A stretch of 64,000 nucleotides of DNA from Candidatus Saccharimonadota bacterium (GCA_017406985.1 JAFQXL010000004.1:123708-187707); one strand, 5' to 3'; numbered from the stretch's first letter, positions 41,907-51,335 are shown. The notes: a model not told the origin generated them from the sequence alone. A program made the numbers and translations.

Positions 41907-42001
41907 GAGGTAGGCGAGCGTTTTGAAGAATCATAATCTGTGTTATACTTAAAGTGTAACTATGGTGGGGTTGTTAGATCTTTAATAGGGAGGTGGTTTT
42001 T

Positions 42002-43357
42002 ATGAGTAGACCAAAAAAGATCGAGAAAAACCAGAATCTAGAGTCAGCCGTAAAAGCCGACTCCGTAACAACAGAGGAAGTAAAGGAAGGTGGTAAGGAA
42101 AAGGGACATCCGGCTAAACCGATTGACCGGATGTTAGAGGAAGCACAGAAGCATAATCCCTTAGATAAGATTTGCGCCGATGTAAGAGACGCGGATTTCG
42201 AGGAAGAGATTCAATTTACGGAGGAGGATTTAAACGCTTTAACGCCGGACGCAAACGGGCGAAATATCTTCGAATTTTATCAGCTCGACGAACCAGAGGA
42301 AGAATTTGAAGATTGGATTTATCTGGAACTGCCGATTTTAAACAATGAACTTGCGAAACAACATAATGTTTTCGTAATGGTAGTCGTACCATATTTGTTT
42401 AAAATCCCTCTCTCCGACATCAATACGGACCCGCGCGTTAACGACGACACGCTCTGTATTATCCTCGGGGACACGTTTCTCGCGGTAACGGAAGAGACTT
42501 TGAACGAATATTCAAAAGCGCTAAATTATATCGGCCTTGAATATGGGGCGCAGAATATCTCAGAAAATGAGAGCGCGCTAGAGAAGATTTGCGAGATTGT
42601 CGAAGCGGCACAAGTTCGAGAGACGGGATATTATGAGGATTTAATGGAATATTGGTACGCGGGAAGATTGTATCACGAGAAGGACGTAATTTGGGTTGAG
42701 CTGGAGACAATGGCAAAAATTCCGCTGAAGAAAAATCCGCAGGCCGGAATAGTAGAAGAAATCGAAGAAGAGCCGGAACCGGTAGATGAAGTAAGGACGC
42801 TAGGAAGTCCACCGACGTTCGTTTTAAATTTCGACGTTTTAGGCGGGCCACATACGGCGATCGATATTTCAAGAGTTAAGAACGTTAAAATCGAAAACGG
42901 TCGGCGCGTTCTGTCGAAGGCGGAAGAAGGTTATGCGAAGTTTTATGGACAGAGTTTAGATTTTCTACAGACGCCGACGCCGGCGGAAGAAGTCTGGCAT
43001 CTCGCGACGGAAAAAGCGAGGCAGGAAGATGCGGCAGGATTCGCGGTTGTCTGTCTAAACGGAAAGTTTTATGTTCCGGTCGAGACATCGATTAACTTCT
43101 ATACCCATGAAGTTGAGGAATATATTTCTCTCTTTAATGTCGTTCCCTGTTTTATGAATCATCATAACTGTATCGGCTGGATTATTGTCGATGTCGGGAA
43201 TATGCAGATTAATACTGGCGTAAGATATTTAAAAGGTCGACATTTCGACTGGAAGAAAAGGATTGAACAAGAGTTAGAATCTTATCGATTAGACAATCCG
43301 GATTTCGACCCTTTTGCGGATCCTTATGACGATCCGACAAACTCTTATAATTTTTAG
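42002..43357 (+). CDS. Large uncharacterised acidic protein
   Basis: 451 residues starting at ATG 42002 after GGGAGGTGG. No signal peptide or membrane helix. The N-terminal 60 residues are charged and low-complexity. Residues about 95-245 and 270-430 look like two folded alpha/beta segments with a similar strand order (FVMVVVPYLFKIPL..LCIILGDTFLAVTEETL; FAVVCLNGKFYVPVETSINFY..IGWIIVDVGNM), so a domain duplication is possible. An acidic linker (EEIEEEPEPVDE) joins them. Promoter with an extended -10 TGTTATACT and no TCGCACA motif. Function unknown. Confidence 0.7.
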   Translation: MSRPKKIEKNQNLESAVKADSVTTEEVKEGGKEKGHPAKPIDRMLEEAQKHNPLDKICADVRDADFEEEIQFTEEDLNALTPDANGRNIFEFYQLDEPEEEFEDWIYLELPILNNELAKQHNVFVMVVVPYLFKIPLSDINTDPRVNDDTLCIILGDTFLAVTEETLNEYSKALNYIGLEYGAQNISENESALEKICEIVEAAQVRETGYYEDLMEYWYAGRLYHEKDVIWVELETMAKIPLKKNPQAGIVEEIEEEPEPVDEVRTLGSPPTFVLNFDVLGGPHTAIDISRVKNVKIENGRRVLSKAEEGYAKFYGQSLDFLQTPTPAEEVWHLATEKARQEDAAGFAVVCLNGKFYVPVETSINFYTHEVEEYISLFNVVPCFMNHHNCIGWIIVDVGNMQINTGVRYLKGRHFDWKKRIEQELESYRLDNPDFDPFADPYDDPTNSYNF

Positions 43358-43394
43358 CCCTTTTCTCGGGACTCGTTAAACTCCTCTTTAGAAT

Positions 43395-43420
43395 AGGTCG
43401 GGATTTCGCCCGACCTTTTC
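43395..43420 (+). terminator. Terminator of the gene at 42002
   Basis: Stem AGGTCGGG/CCCGACCT (43395-43402 with 43409-43416), then T-run. Confidence 0.88.
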
Positions 43421-43421
43421 T

Positions 43422-44126
43422 TTATCTTTTGGTAGTTTTACGTTTTGTTGTTTTCTTTACCGTTTTAGCTTTTGTTGATTTCTTTGTCGTTTTAGCCGGT
43501 TTTGTCGTTGCGAGTTTAGCGAGTTTTTTAGCACTCTTTTTTGCTGCTTCGGAGCGTTCGGTTTTAAGGTCAGTCGCCTGATCATGGTTATGGACACCAT
43601 AAATTAAGTTCGCAAGACCATAAAGCATCATATAAGCGCCGAAGAATTTAACGAAAGTCGGGGCGTTATTCTCGACCGTGGCCGAGCCGGAGTTTAAAAT
43701 AACGAAGCCCATAATCGAGCCACAAATTCCGGTAATAACCCAAATAAATTTATCGGTCATATCGTCGACGGCTTTAAGACCGACTAAGATTTCGAAAATA
43801 CCGCGAGTAATTGTATAAGCAGCGATTAAAGCGAGATGCCAAACGGCGTTCTGATCTGAAGTAAAGAGGAGAGCGAACGCGGTCGCGATTTCAAACAGTG
43901 CCGAAACGAGCGTAAAGCCCCAAGTCTCGTTAAGGTGAGCGCGGCGGAGAAGGTTAAAGAGCTCAATAATTCCGAGACCGAGAAGTAGGCTTCCAACGAT
44001 CGAAACTAGAGCGCCAGTATCGGCGAGGTTAGTAAAGAGCGCAAACCAGCCGAAGAGCAACGCAACGGCTCCTTCAAACGCGAAGATTAGCCAGTGGCTA
44101 TCGACATATTTTCTTTTGATTGACAT
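43422..44126 (-). CDS. HdeD-like DUF308 membrane protein with Lys-rich tail
   Basis: 234 residues. Six membrane helices (about 11-31, 37-60, 70-92, 96-118, 126-147, 156-178) in the DUF308/HdeD pattern (GSLLLGLGIIELFNLL, YTITRGIFEILVGL). Residues 190-234 form a cytoplasmic tail with repeated KK and TTKK motifs, which could bind nucleic acid or anionic lipid. AAGGAGA is upstream of the ATG. Function of the family is not well defined. Confidence 0.8.
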   Translation of the reverse strand: MSIKRKYVDSHWLIFAFEGAVALLFGWFALFTNLADTGALVSIVGSLLLGLGIIELFNLLRRAHLNETWGFTLVSALFEIATAFALLFTSDQNAVWHLALIAAYTITRGIFEILVGLKAVDDMTDKFIWVITGICGSIMGFVILNSGSATVENNAPTFVKFFGAYMMLYGLANLIYGVHNHDQATDLKTERSEAAKKSAKKLAKLATTKPAKTTKKSTKAKTVKKTTKRKTTKR

Positions 44127-44189
44127 ATTTCTCCTTAAAATAGCTATTTCATTTTAATAATGCTTATGCTTATTATAGCATAGATTTAG

Positions 44190-45212
44190 CTATACGTGGC
44201 GGATTTTGCGGCGAAGGGTTTCAATTAGCCAAGTTTTTAAATAATATGGAAACGGTTTTAAGATTAAATCGTGCGCCGGAAGATATTTTAATTCAGAAAC
44301 GCCGAAGCCGCGTTTAAAGACAGAAACGCCATAGAAACGATGTTTTGTCTCGTTTTCGCCGACAATTCCCCAGAAATTATAGCGCTTAATTCCCCGCTTC
44401 CTAGCATCACGCATCGCCTCCATGTGAAGAACCGGAGCGCCGGAAAGTTTCGTTCCGAGTTCGGAGCTGACGCCGTAATGATAACTCGCTTCGTTTCCAT
44501 AGAAAATCATAAAATTCTGGGCTAAGATTTCGCCATCCTTTTTCGCAGTATAGAGAACCGCCTCGTCGTTTTTCGCGAAAGCTTTAAATTGCTTCTCTAA
44601 AAAGTCCTCCGAGAAAGCGTAAAAATCATGGCGCTTCGCGGTTTCGAGCTGGATTTTATAAAAGGTTTTTATATCTTTTGGATTAGTCGATTTTTCGACT
44701 TTAATATCGTTTTTCGCGGCCTTTCGAAGGGCGCGACGAAGCCTCTGACGCATTCCGGCGAGAATCTCTTCTTCAGTTTCGTTTAGATTCAAAACTCCGG
44801 CATATTCAACCGAAAGATACATCGGCGCTTTTTTCAAGCCGTTCTCGCGGAAAATCGAAAAGTTTTTCTCGTTTCTTTCACATTGCGGACGAACACGAAC
44901 AAAAACACAGTTGAGCTTTTTTCCTTGTTCTTTCATATCTTCAAAGACCGCTTTGACGAGCTGATGATTACTCCAGTCTAAAATCGGACCGCCAGCAATC
45001 GCCATGTGGCGACCGCGCTTTGCGTGTTCGACTTCGCCGGCATAAGCGCCGATAATATCGCCGTTTTTATCGCGAACAATTCGGCGGACAATTTCTTCGC
45101 CGCGGCTTTTATGAAACTCATAAAAATCCCAACTCTGAAGGAAGTTTGCCTCTTCGTGGTTCGTAACGAAGCCGTCCCATTCTATGGCGTTTTCACAATT
45201 CTCGATTTTCAT
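44190..45212 (-). CDS. FemAB-family peptidyltransferase, copy 2
   Basis: 340 residues of the FemX/FemAB GNAT-like fold. NFLQSWDFYEFHKSRGEEIVRRIV, RRLRRALRKAAKNDI, YKIQLETAKRHDFYAF, HYGVSSELGTKLSGAPVLHMEAMRDARKRGIKRYNFWG and RFYGVSVFKRGFG match the family. These enzymes add amino acids from aminoacyl-tRNA to lipid-linked peptidoglycan side chains to build cross-bridges. It starts 4 bases inside the upstream copy (ATGA). Last gene of the murF operon. Confidence 0.9.
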   Translation of the reverse strand: MKIENCENAIEWDGFVTNHEEANFLQSWDFYEFHKSRGEEIVRRIVRDKNGDIIGAYAGEVEHAKRGRHMAIAGGPILDWSNHQLVKAVFEDMKEQGKKLNCVFVRVRPQCERNEKNFSIFRENGLKKAPMYLSVEYAGVLNLNETEEEILAGMRQRLRRALRKAAKNDIKVEKSTNPKDIKTFYKIQLETAKRHDFYAFSEDFLEKQFKAFAKNDEAVLYTAKKDGEILAQNFMIFYGNEASYHYGVSSELGTKLSGAPVLHMEAMRDARKRGIKRYNFWGIVGENETKHRFYGVSVFKRGFGVSELKYLPAHDLILKPFPYYLKTWLIETLRRKIRHV

Positions 45213-46243
45213 CCTAAATGCCTTACTTTCTTTCTTATATTTTCAATTATTTTCGTTTTCTGGTATTTCAGAGGGTTTATCACGATGTCCTGCGCATGGA
45301 TAAACTCAACTTGTTCACCGCCGAAGCCGGTTTTAAAGGTTGTAACGCCGGCATAGCGATGATGAGGCTGATTCGGAGGGGCGATTCCCCAGAGATTAAA
45401 ACGTTTAATTCCTTTTTTCTTATAATCTTTCATCGCCGCCCAAAGCATAGCGTAGGCGCCCGGGAGAAGATGTCCATATTCAGTACTCGCCGCCTCAAAA
45501 TATTCAACTTCAGAGCCATAATCGATAAAAAGCCCATAACAAATCGTCGAGTTTTCCGGGATAAAGTCGCCAGACGGCTCGCCCTCGATTAGTTTTTTAC
45601 CGTCTGAAGAAATCGGTTTAGAAGTTTTTACGACATAGATTTTAGCATTATCTCTGAAGATTTCGCGATAAGCCTCGAGCTCGTCTAGACTCGGCGGGAT
45701 AAAGTTTTGGCGTTTCGCGGTTTCGACTTGAACCTTATGGAACTCCTCGAATAATTCTTTCGAGTTACCGCTCTCGACCAAAAGCTCTAATTTTCCAGAG
45801 CGACGAACCTCATAACGAGTTTGACGACGCATATTCGAGAGAAGCTCGTCCTCAGTCTTTTCTAAATCTAGAATAACGGTGTTTTGAGCGTGAAGATGAA
45901 ACGGAGCCGGACGAGAACCCTTCGGAAGTTTTTGTAAATTTTCTGGGGTATTTTTAAGTTGCGGACGGAAGCGGATAAATGCGCATTTTTCGAGTTTTGC
46001 AATCTTTCTGATTTCACTAAAAATTTCTTCAACGCGAGTTTTATTGTCCCAGTCGATTAAAGGTCCGCCCGGAATTTCAAGATAGCGACCGCGACGCGCG
46101 GATTTAATAATTAAAAGCGCGAGGTCGCCTTGTCCGAAATCTTTTAAAATCGCTTTATGACCGACGAGGTTCGCAACCTCTCCCCACTCTTCGCTCTGGA
46201 GAAAGTTTCCTTCTTCATGTTTTATAAAAGCATATTTAGTCAT
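45209..46243 (-). CDS. FemAB-family peptidyltransferase, copy 1
   Basis: 344 residues starting MTKYAFIKHEEGNFLQSEEWG; the ATG at 46243 follows GGGGGT and overlaps the aminotransferase stop by 8 bases. Paralogous to the next gene, with the same motifs (MRRQTRYEVRRSGKLELL, HKVQVETAKRQNFIPPS, GHLLPGAYAMLWAAMKDYKKKGIKRFNLWG). Two copies suggest a two-residue cross-bridge or two different acceptor positions. Confidence 0.9.
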   Translation of the reverse strand: MTKYAFIKHEEGNFLQSEEWGEVANLVGHKAILKDFGQGDLALLIIKSARRGRYLEIPGGPLIDWDNKTRVEEIFSEIRKIAKLEKCAFIRFRPQLKNTPENLQKLPKGSRPAPFHLHAQNTVILDLEKTEDELLSNMRRQTRYEVRRSGKLELLVESGNSKELFEEFHKVQVETAKRQNFIPPSLDELEAYREIFRDNAKIYVVKTSKPISSDGKKLIEGEPSGDFIPENSTICYGLFIDYGSEVEYFEAASTEYGHLLPGAYAMLWAAMKDYKKKGIKRFNLWGIAPPNQPHHRYAGVTTFKTGFGGEQVEFIHAQDIVINPLKYQKTKIIENIRKKVRHLG

Positions 46244-47396
46244 TTTTACCCCCAATCTGATATTTCTTAATTATTTTTCGCGCAGGTTGTAGCTCGGTTC
46301 TTTTATAATAAGTTGGGAGATTTATTAAATGTTTCGAGATTTCGGTCGCGACCGGACACTCGTTTTCCGGAAATCTGACTTTATTATAATAACGTTCAGG
46401 AGAAACTGGAATATCATACCAGATTTCATTCATTATAAAGCCGTTTTTCTCGAGTTCTTTTAAGACTTTTTCACGGTCTTCTACGAAATAAAATTCGCGG
46501 AGCGGCGGACGGTCTTTCGGGAGAGATTTAAGCTGTTCTAGAGCGAGTTTCGCCTGCCAATAAGTTAAGCGGACTTTTAAATCCAAGTCGGCGTCGGCGG
46601 AGCGCTTAATTTGATGCGTTTTTAAGAGAAAACTCGTAAAGAGACGTCCGAGTTTTAGATGATAAAAACCACGAATAAGCGTCCCGAAAAGCGGATAAAA
46701 ACGGTCTCGGAAGCGGTCGGAGAATTTCGGCTTTCTGCCCGGTTCTTTCGGAAGTTTTACTTCTTTTGTTTTAAAGCGTCCGCGCTCGACATAAGTAATT
46801 TCTTTCGCGCGAAGAACTAAAGCTCCGCCGGAAATCGTATCGATAGACTTTCCTTTCCCGAAGCTTAAAGCGACGACGTCGCCGAGAGTTCCGGCTTCTT
46901 TCTTGTTATCATAAGAGATTCCAGCGCAATGCGCTAAGTCTTCGATTAAAACTAAATTATGTTTTTTTGCGACAGTTTTTATCGACTTTATGTCACAAGG
47001 ATAACCCAAGTTATTTTGAACGATAATTGCGCGGACGTTTTTATGCTTTTTCAAAGCAGATTCCGCAGTCCTACCGTTAAAATGGAGAGTTTTTTCGTCG
47101 ATGTCGGCAAAAACAGGAGTAAAGCCGGCGGATTTTACTGCTTCGACAACCGCATAACATGTTAAAGCGGTAATTAAAACACCTGGATGTTCGCCGTTCT
47201 TCTTCGGCACCGCCGCTCTTAAACCGGCAGAGAGAGCCGTTCGCCCGTTATGATAGAGAAAAACGTTTTTTAGATCAACGTCGTAATGTCCCGCGAGATA
47301 TTTTTTAAGCTCGTCATAATCTTTTCGAGCTCCGGTAGAAAAAGTATGTTTTAAAATTTTTCCGCGAAGATTCGCCGCTTGACCTAAGAAAAACAC
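46236..47396 (-). CDS. DegT/DnrJ/EryC1-family PLP aminotransferase
   Basis: 386 residues with a GTG start at 47396 that overlaps the preceding stop (TAGTG). FLYHNGRTALSAGLRAA, ADIDEKTLHFN, NNLGYPCDIKSI, IEDLAHCAG and SFGKGKSIDTISGG with the PLP-binding Lys are family motifs. Most members transaminate nucleotide-linked keto-sugars; here, inside a wall operon, it may make an amino-sugar or wall-glycan precursor. Specific substrate unknown. Confidence 0.85.
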   Translation of the reverse strand: MFFLGQAANLRGKILKHTFSTGARKDYDELKKYLAGHYDVDLKNVFLYHNGRTALSAGLRAAVPKKNGEHPGVLITALTCYAVVEAVKSAGFTPVFADIDEKTLHFNGRTAESALKKHKNVRAIIVQNNLGYPCDIKSIKTVAKKHNLVLIEDLAHCAGISYDNKKEAGTLGDVVALSFGKGKSIDTISGGALVLRAKEITYVERGRFKTKEVKLPKEPGRKPKFSDRFRDRFYPLFGTLIRGFYHLKLGRLFTSFLLKTHQIKRSADADLDLKVRLTYWQAKLALEQLKSLPKDRPPLREFYFVEDREKVLKELEKNGFIMNEIWYDIPVSPERYYNKVRFPENECPVATEISKHLINLPTYYKRTELQPARKIIKKYQIGGKND

Positions 47397-48076
47397 TAGT
47401 CGATTCCCTCCATTACTTTATTGATTGCGCGCGCAAGACCGCTCGGGTCGACAATATAAGGAGCGTGAGTCCAGTTTTTATAAGTCGTAAGGCTCGAGCC
47501 TTCGATTAATTCGTGAATCTTTTCGCCCTGTCGGAGCGGAGTAATCGTATCTTTTTCGCCCCAGAGAATCGAAGTCGGGGTTTTAACGCTAGAAATATCT
47601 AACTTTTTATCCGAGCTTAACATATTCGATAAAGTTTTTTTCATGTTTTCCGGAGCGCGGTCATAATCGCTCGCGCCGACGAGTTTGTGGAAAATCTTAC
47701 GAAGAAGCGCAGACTTTTTCAACGGCGCAAAAATCTTCGAAAGTTTCCGAGAAGCTTCGCGTTTTTTATTCTCTTCATAGACACCGGCGGATGAGAGTAA
47801 AATTAAATGTTTTAACTTTTCTGGCTTTTTTCCGCAGAGATTTAAAAGGATTCGCCCGCCGTTACTGTGTCCGAGCGCGACAGAGCCGGACGGGATATTT
47901 CGATCCGCCCAGTCGGCATATTCTTCGATTGTCCAGACCTTTTTCGAGCTAGTCGTCAGCCCCGGAACGTTTAACATTTCAACGTCGATTTTATATTCTT
48001 TTTTCAAAATCTCGAGCGTCCTCGCCCAATGTTCAGTTGTATAAGTCCAACCATGAATTATATAGAGTTTTTTCAT
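47396..48076 (-). CDS. Alpha/beta hydrolase
   Basis: 226 residues. IHGWTYTTEHW (oxyanion strand), GHSNGG with nucleophile Ser (near 72), a helical cap about 115-165, ILWGEKDTITP with the acid Asp and NWTHAP with the His. Probably an esterase/thioesterase or amidase acting on a small substrate. Overlaps murF by 4 bases (ATGA) and the aminotransferase by one base, so it belongs to the wall operon. Confidence 0.88.
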   Translation of the reverse strand: MKKLYIIHGWTYTTEHWARTLEILKKEYKIDVEMLNVPGLTTSSKKVWTIEEYADWADRNIPSGSVALGHSNGGRILLNLCGKKPEKLKHLILLSSAGVYEENKKREASRKLSKIFAPLKKSALLRKIFHKLVGASDYDRAPENMKKTLSNMLSSDKKLDISSVKTPTSILWGEKDTITPLRQGEKIHELIEGSSLTTYKNWTHAPYIVDPSGLARAINKVMEGID

Positions 48077-49362
48077 GAATCTAACCCCCTATTTTTACGC
48101 CTTTTTATCGCGGCTTTTTCTCTTCGCGGCAAGAACTTTTTATCTTCCGGATTTTTCAAGAGTTTTTCGATAATCCACTCTAAATACTGCGAACCTTTAA
48201 AAACGAGAATTTCTTTTCCGGTCGTTTTTTCTTCAATAAACTTCAAGGCTTCGCGCGGCTCGAGCGTCGTAAAAGTTTCGATTTTATTTTTTCTTAAAAT
48301 CGGCGCGGTATATTTTTCGGTTCTTCGCCCGATTAAAATAACCTGTTCCGGTTTTACTTTCATTAAAGCAGTGGCGAGTTTTTCGTGTTCTTCGCCCTCG
48401 ATTTCGCCCTGTTCGACCATATCGCCGATAATTAACCATTTATGTTCCTCTTTAATTTCAGAGACCATATCCATAATCGCCTCCATCGAGATAAGATGAG
48501 CATTATAAGAGCTGTCGATAATTTGAAGACCGTTTTTTCCTTCAAAATAAGAATTTCTCCCCGGCGGAAGTGGCATCTTCTTAAAGTCAGTTTTTAATTT
48601 AACGCCGAGATAGTCGCAGAGCTTTTTTAACTGGACAAGCTGAATCGTTACGTCTTCCGGCATTGGATTATAAAAATGAAACTTCGTTCCTTTAATCGTA
48701 AAGTCAGAATGATCTGGGTGGACATGATAACGAGTACACTCTTTTTTATAACATTTGACAATTTCGGCAGATATGTTATGGTGTAACTTTACTTTTTCGC
48801 AAGCGCGAACCATCAAAGGAACGTCGCCGTCGATATAGATTTTCTCTTTTGTATATTGCGGAAGCATCGCGAATTCATGAGTAATCGCTTTATCAATATT
48901 TTCAAAAGTTCCCTCTTTAACCTGATTTTCAAACTGGATAGCGTGAGAACGACCGAGCGAAACCCAAAGCGTAACTTCTGGCTTTAACCATTTCGCGAGG
49001 AACTCGGTTTCATGCGGGCGTTCGCCGTCGATTTCGACGACGTAAAACTCTTCAGTCCGGTTATAAAAGAGAGACCTAAACGGGACGGCAAGAATCAGAT
49101 AAAGCCAACGCAGCTTAGAGCCATAAATCCCCTTAAGCCCGACTAAATCAAAAGCGATTCCAAAAGCGGAATTAGCGTCATGAGAATAGTGAGCGCGAGA
49201 GCCGAGTTCTTGTTCGATAAGATGTAACATGGTCGTTTTTCCGACGGAACCGGTAATCGCGATAACTCGGGGACTCCAGCGTTTAAACGCGCGCTTGACA
49301 AAGAAGCGGAAATAGCCCGCGGCGATAAAATAAAATTTCTTTTTTATGTTCCTGAACGACAT
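48073..49362 (-). CDS. murF: MurF-like Mur ligase
   Basis: 429 residues. A basic/hydrophobic N-terminal segment replaces the usual uridine-binding domain; then AITGSVGKTT (ATP loop near 36-45), EIDGERPHETEFL, central HYSHDANSAFG, and the MurF-type C-terminal motif LPPGRNSYFEGKNGLQIIDSSYNAH. Full MurF adds D-Ala-D-Ala to UDP-MurNAc-tripeptide. The missing N-terminal domain makes a related ligase (of the CapB or MurT kind) a possible alternative. First gene of the wall operon; -10 is 8 bases before ATG. Confidence 0.75.
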   Translation of the reverse strand: MSFRNIKKKFYFIAAGYFRFFVKRAFKRWSPRVIAITGSVGKTTMLHLIEQELGSRAHYSHDANSAFGIAFDLVGLKGIYGSKLRWLYLILAVPFRSLFYNRTEEFYVVEIDGERPHETEFLAKWLKPEVTLWVSLGRSHAIQFENQVKEGTFENIDKAITHEFAMLPQYTKEKIYIDGDVPLMVRACEKVKLHHNISAEIVKCYKKECTRYHVHPDHSDFTIKGTKFHFYNPMPEDVTIQLVQLKKLCDYLGVKLKTDFKKMPLPPGRNSYFEGKNGLQIIDSSYNAHLISMEAIMDMVSEIKEEHKWLIIGDMVEQGEIEGEEHEKLATALMKVKPEQVILIGRRTEKYTAPILRKNKIETFTTLEPREALKFIEEKTTGKEILVFKGSQYLEWIIEKLLKNPEDKKFLPRREKAAIKRRKNRGLDS

Positions 49363-49387
49363 ATACTTAAATTATACCATAAAAATA

Positions 49388-49411
49388 CCCTCTCCGGTAA
49401 ACTGGAGAGGG
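49388..49411 (-). terminator. Terminator of the gene at 49419
   Basis: Stem CCCTCTCC/GGAGAGGG (49388-49395 with 49404-49411), followed on the minus strand by TATTTTTA. It lies directly next to the murF promoter. Confidence 0.85.
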
Positions 49412-49418
49412 ATTTTTC

Positions 49419-50162
49419 TTAGTAGTGAAGGTCTAAACCTTCTTCAACGGTGTAACCGCCGAGGTCGTCATGCCAGCGAACTTCGCCGGTTTTCGGATCC
49501 TTGTCATAATGGAGGATTCCGAGTCCGTAAAACGGACAGTCGCGCTCGGTCATGTGTTCCCGGAGCTCGGCTTTAAGTTCTGAATTCGGATCGGTCGCGA
49601 TATGGAACATATCGAACGCTAATCGATCAAACCAGAACGGCGAGGTCGCGTCCATCATTAGAGTCCCACAATTTTCGACTGGGGCGCGATAAATCGTTCC
49701 GGAAATCCGGTTTTTCGCTTCGACTCCGGTATAAACTCCGTAGTTCGAATTACCGTCCGCGAAGACGACAGTTTCAACCGTCCAGTCGAAATTACCGAGC
49801 GAGAACAACAGCTTCTGATGAGTCCCATCGTTAGTCTGATAAATCGCTCTTTGAATCTCGGTCGCGCCGATTGAATTAAGGTAGGAGTTTACTTCGAAAC
49901 ATATGTCCGAATAATCGCCTTGGGCACGCCCCGGATAAAACTTATCCGTCTCGGTTTTTACCGGTTCATAGCTTATCTCCTGAGCCGAGGCACGGACCAA
50001 CCGGGTCCCCATATAAGCCATGAGAATCAGCAAGAGAATTACAAAACCGACTAAGACTCTAACGACTACTGCGTAACGTTTCTTCTTTCTCCTAAGCTCA
50101 ATGAGCTCGCTAATCTCCTCAGCGGAGACATTATTAGTTCCGTTCATGTTTACATTTTCCAT
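49419..50162 (-). CDS. Membrane-anchored protein of unknown function
   Basis: 247 residues starting MENVNMNGTNNVSAEE; the ATG at 50162 follows AGGAGGGG. A cytoplasmic N-terminus with RRKKKR, one membrane helix (about 31-54) and a long outside domain with three Cys (near 87, 165 and 200). Strand-rich text (FSLGNFDWTVETVVFADGNSNYGVYTG) and the HMTERDCPFYGLGILHYDKDPKTGEVRWHDD segment suggest a folded extracellular domain. No family recognised. Own promoter and terminator. Confidence 0.7.
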   Translation of the reverse strand: MENVNMNGTNNVSAEEISELIELRRKKKRYAVVVRVLVGFVILLLILMAYMGTRLVRASAQEISYEPVKTETDKFYPGRAQGDYSDICFEVNSYLNSIGATEIQRAIYQTNDGTHQKLLFSLGNFDWTVETVVFADGNSNYGVYTGVEAKNRISGTIYRAPVENCGTLMMDATSPFWFDRLAFDMFHIATDPNSELKAELREHMTERDCPFYGLGILHYDKDPKTGEVRWHDDLGGYTVEEGLDLHY

Positions 50163-50277
50163 ACTAGCCCCTCCTGTATGAAATTTTGCAAAAACCACCA
50201 CTATAAGTTACGATTACAGATTAGGATATTAACCTACTGTATACCTTAATTATACCATATTTTTAAGATTTTTTCAA
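50163..50277 (-). promoter_or_regulatory. Promoter and leader of the gene at 49419
   Basis: -35 TTGAAA (50272-50277, inside the end of the acyltransferase gene), 17 bases, -10 TATAAT (50249-50254); leader of about 80 bases without the TCGCACA motif. Confidence 0.75.
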
Positions 50278-51294
50278 GAGGCTTATGCTTTTTCTAGCGA
50301 GTAGTTTCTTTAGTCCGAGGAGGATAAAGAAGCCAGCAAAATCGACCGCGAAACGAGCAAGAAGCGAGATGGCGAGCATTTTATTCGAGCCGTCGCAGAA
50401 GTTCCAAAGTTTCTCAAAAAGGCACCAATCGAGAGAGTGAACGAGATAGAGGAGGAAGGTATTTTTCCCTAAAACAACGAGAGCGTCTTTTAGAGTTTTT
50501 ATTATTTTCCCAGATTTTCTGCTCGATTCTTCGACGAAAATAGCGAGACGAGAAACAAGAAAAGTTCCCGCGATTGCGACAAGGAAGCTCACTTCATAAC
50601 CGCCATAAAAACGAAGCCAAAGTTCCATAAAATCTCCACGCATCGTATGCGAAAACCAATAAACTCCGGCGACAAGCGAAATCGGGAGAGCATATTTCTC
50701 AATTATCTTTTCGTGTTTTCGCCAGAGCGTCCCGAGATACATAAAGAATGCGCCGACAAGCCCGAGGTCGAAAAAGGCGGGCGGGCGGAGGCCATAAACG
50801 CCCATAAAAACGCCGGCGATTCCGAGAATAAAGAAGATAATTCCGTTTTTCTCGGTTTTAAAGACGACGTTTATAAAGTCCATAATTAGTTTTGCCCAGA
50901 AGAGCGCGACTAAAAACCAGACGGCGCCCGCGGTATAAAGTCCTTCGGGATAAGGATCGAGGAAAAATTCGCGCAGCCAATAAACGATTTTTTCAGGAAA
51001 AAGATAGATTCCGCCCTGTTTTATCGCGTCGGTAATTGTAAAGATAGCTAAAACGGCGAGCGTCGGGAGGATAAGATAGATAAAGTTCTTCTTTAAACGT
51101 TTTAAAAGTTCGTTCCAGTTCGTCGCGAGGCGAGTTGTAAAGCCGCTAAGGATAAAAAACAGGGGCATGTGGAACGAGAAAATCATTGTTCTCATAGTCC
51201 ATTCAATCGGGATAGTATGCGCAAACGGGACCGACAAAATCGTAAAGGCCTTCGCAATATCAACCCAAACGATACGTTTTTTTACCTCCTTCAT
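50263..51294 (-). CDS. Acyltransferase 3 family membrane protein (fucose 4-O-acetylase-like)
   Basis: 343 residues with about ten hydrophobic helices. WVDIAKAFTILSVPFAHTI has the catalytic His of acyltransferase-3 proteins, followed by FSFHMPLFFILSGF. Such proteins O-acetylate surface sugars or peptidoglycan. The C-terminus is basic. The -10 (51301-51306) is 6 bases before ATG: leaderless. Confidence 0.88.
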   Translation of the reverse strand: MKEVKKRIVWVDIAKAFTILSVPFAHTIPIEWTMRTMIFSFHMPLFFILSGFTTRLATNWNELLKRLKKNFIYLILPTLAVLAIFTITDAIKQGGIYLFPEKIVYWLREFFLDPYPEGLYTAGAVWFLVALFWAKLIMDFINVVFKTEKNGIIFFILGIAGVFMGVYGLRPPAFFDLGLVGAFFMYLGTLWRKHEKIIEKYALPISLVAGVYWFSHTMRGDFMELWLRFYGGYEVSFLVAIAGTFLVSRLAIFVEESSRKSGKIIKTLKDALVVLGKNTFLLYLVHSLDWCLFEKLWNFCDGSNKMLAISLLARFAVDFAGFFILLGLKKLLARKSISLLKKS

Positions 51295-51316
51295 AGGGAA
51301 ATTATAACAAAAAATA

Positions 51317-51335
51317 ACCCCTATTTCTAGGGGGT
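51317..51335 (-). terminator. rpsJ terminator
   Basis: Stem ACCCCT/GGGGGT type (51317-51322 with 51330-51335), then T-run on the minus strand that doubles as the acyltransferase promoter region. Confidence 0.7.

Noticed and set aside
41872-41934. Upstream ATG for typA
   Set aside because: The extra residues cover the promoter (TTGTAA-N17-TATTAT) and are absent from TypA proteins.
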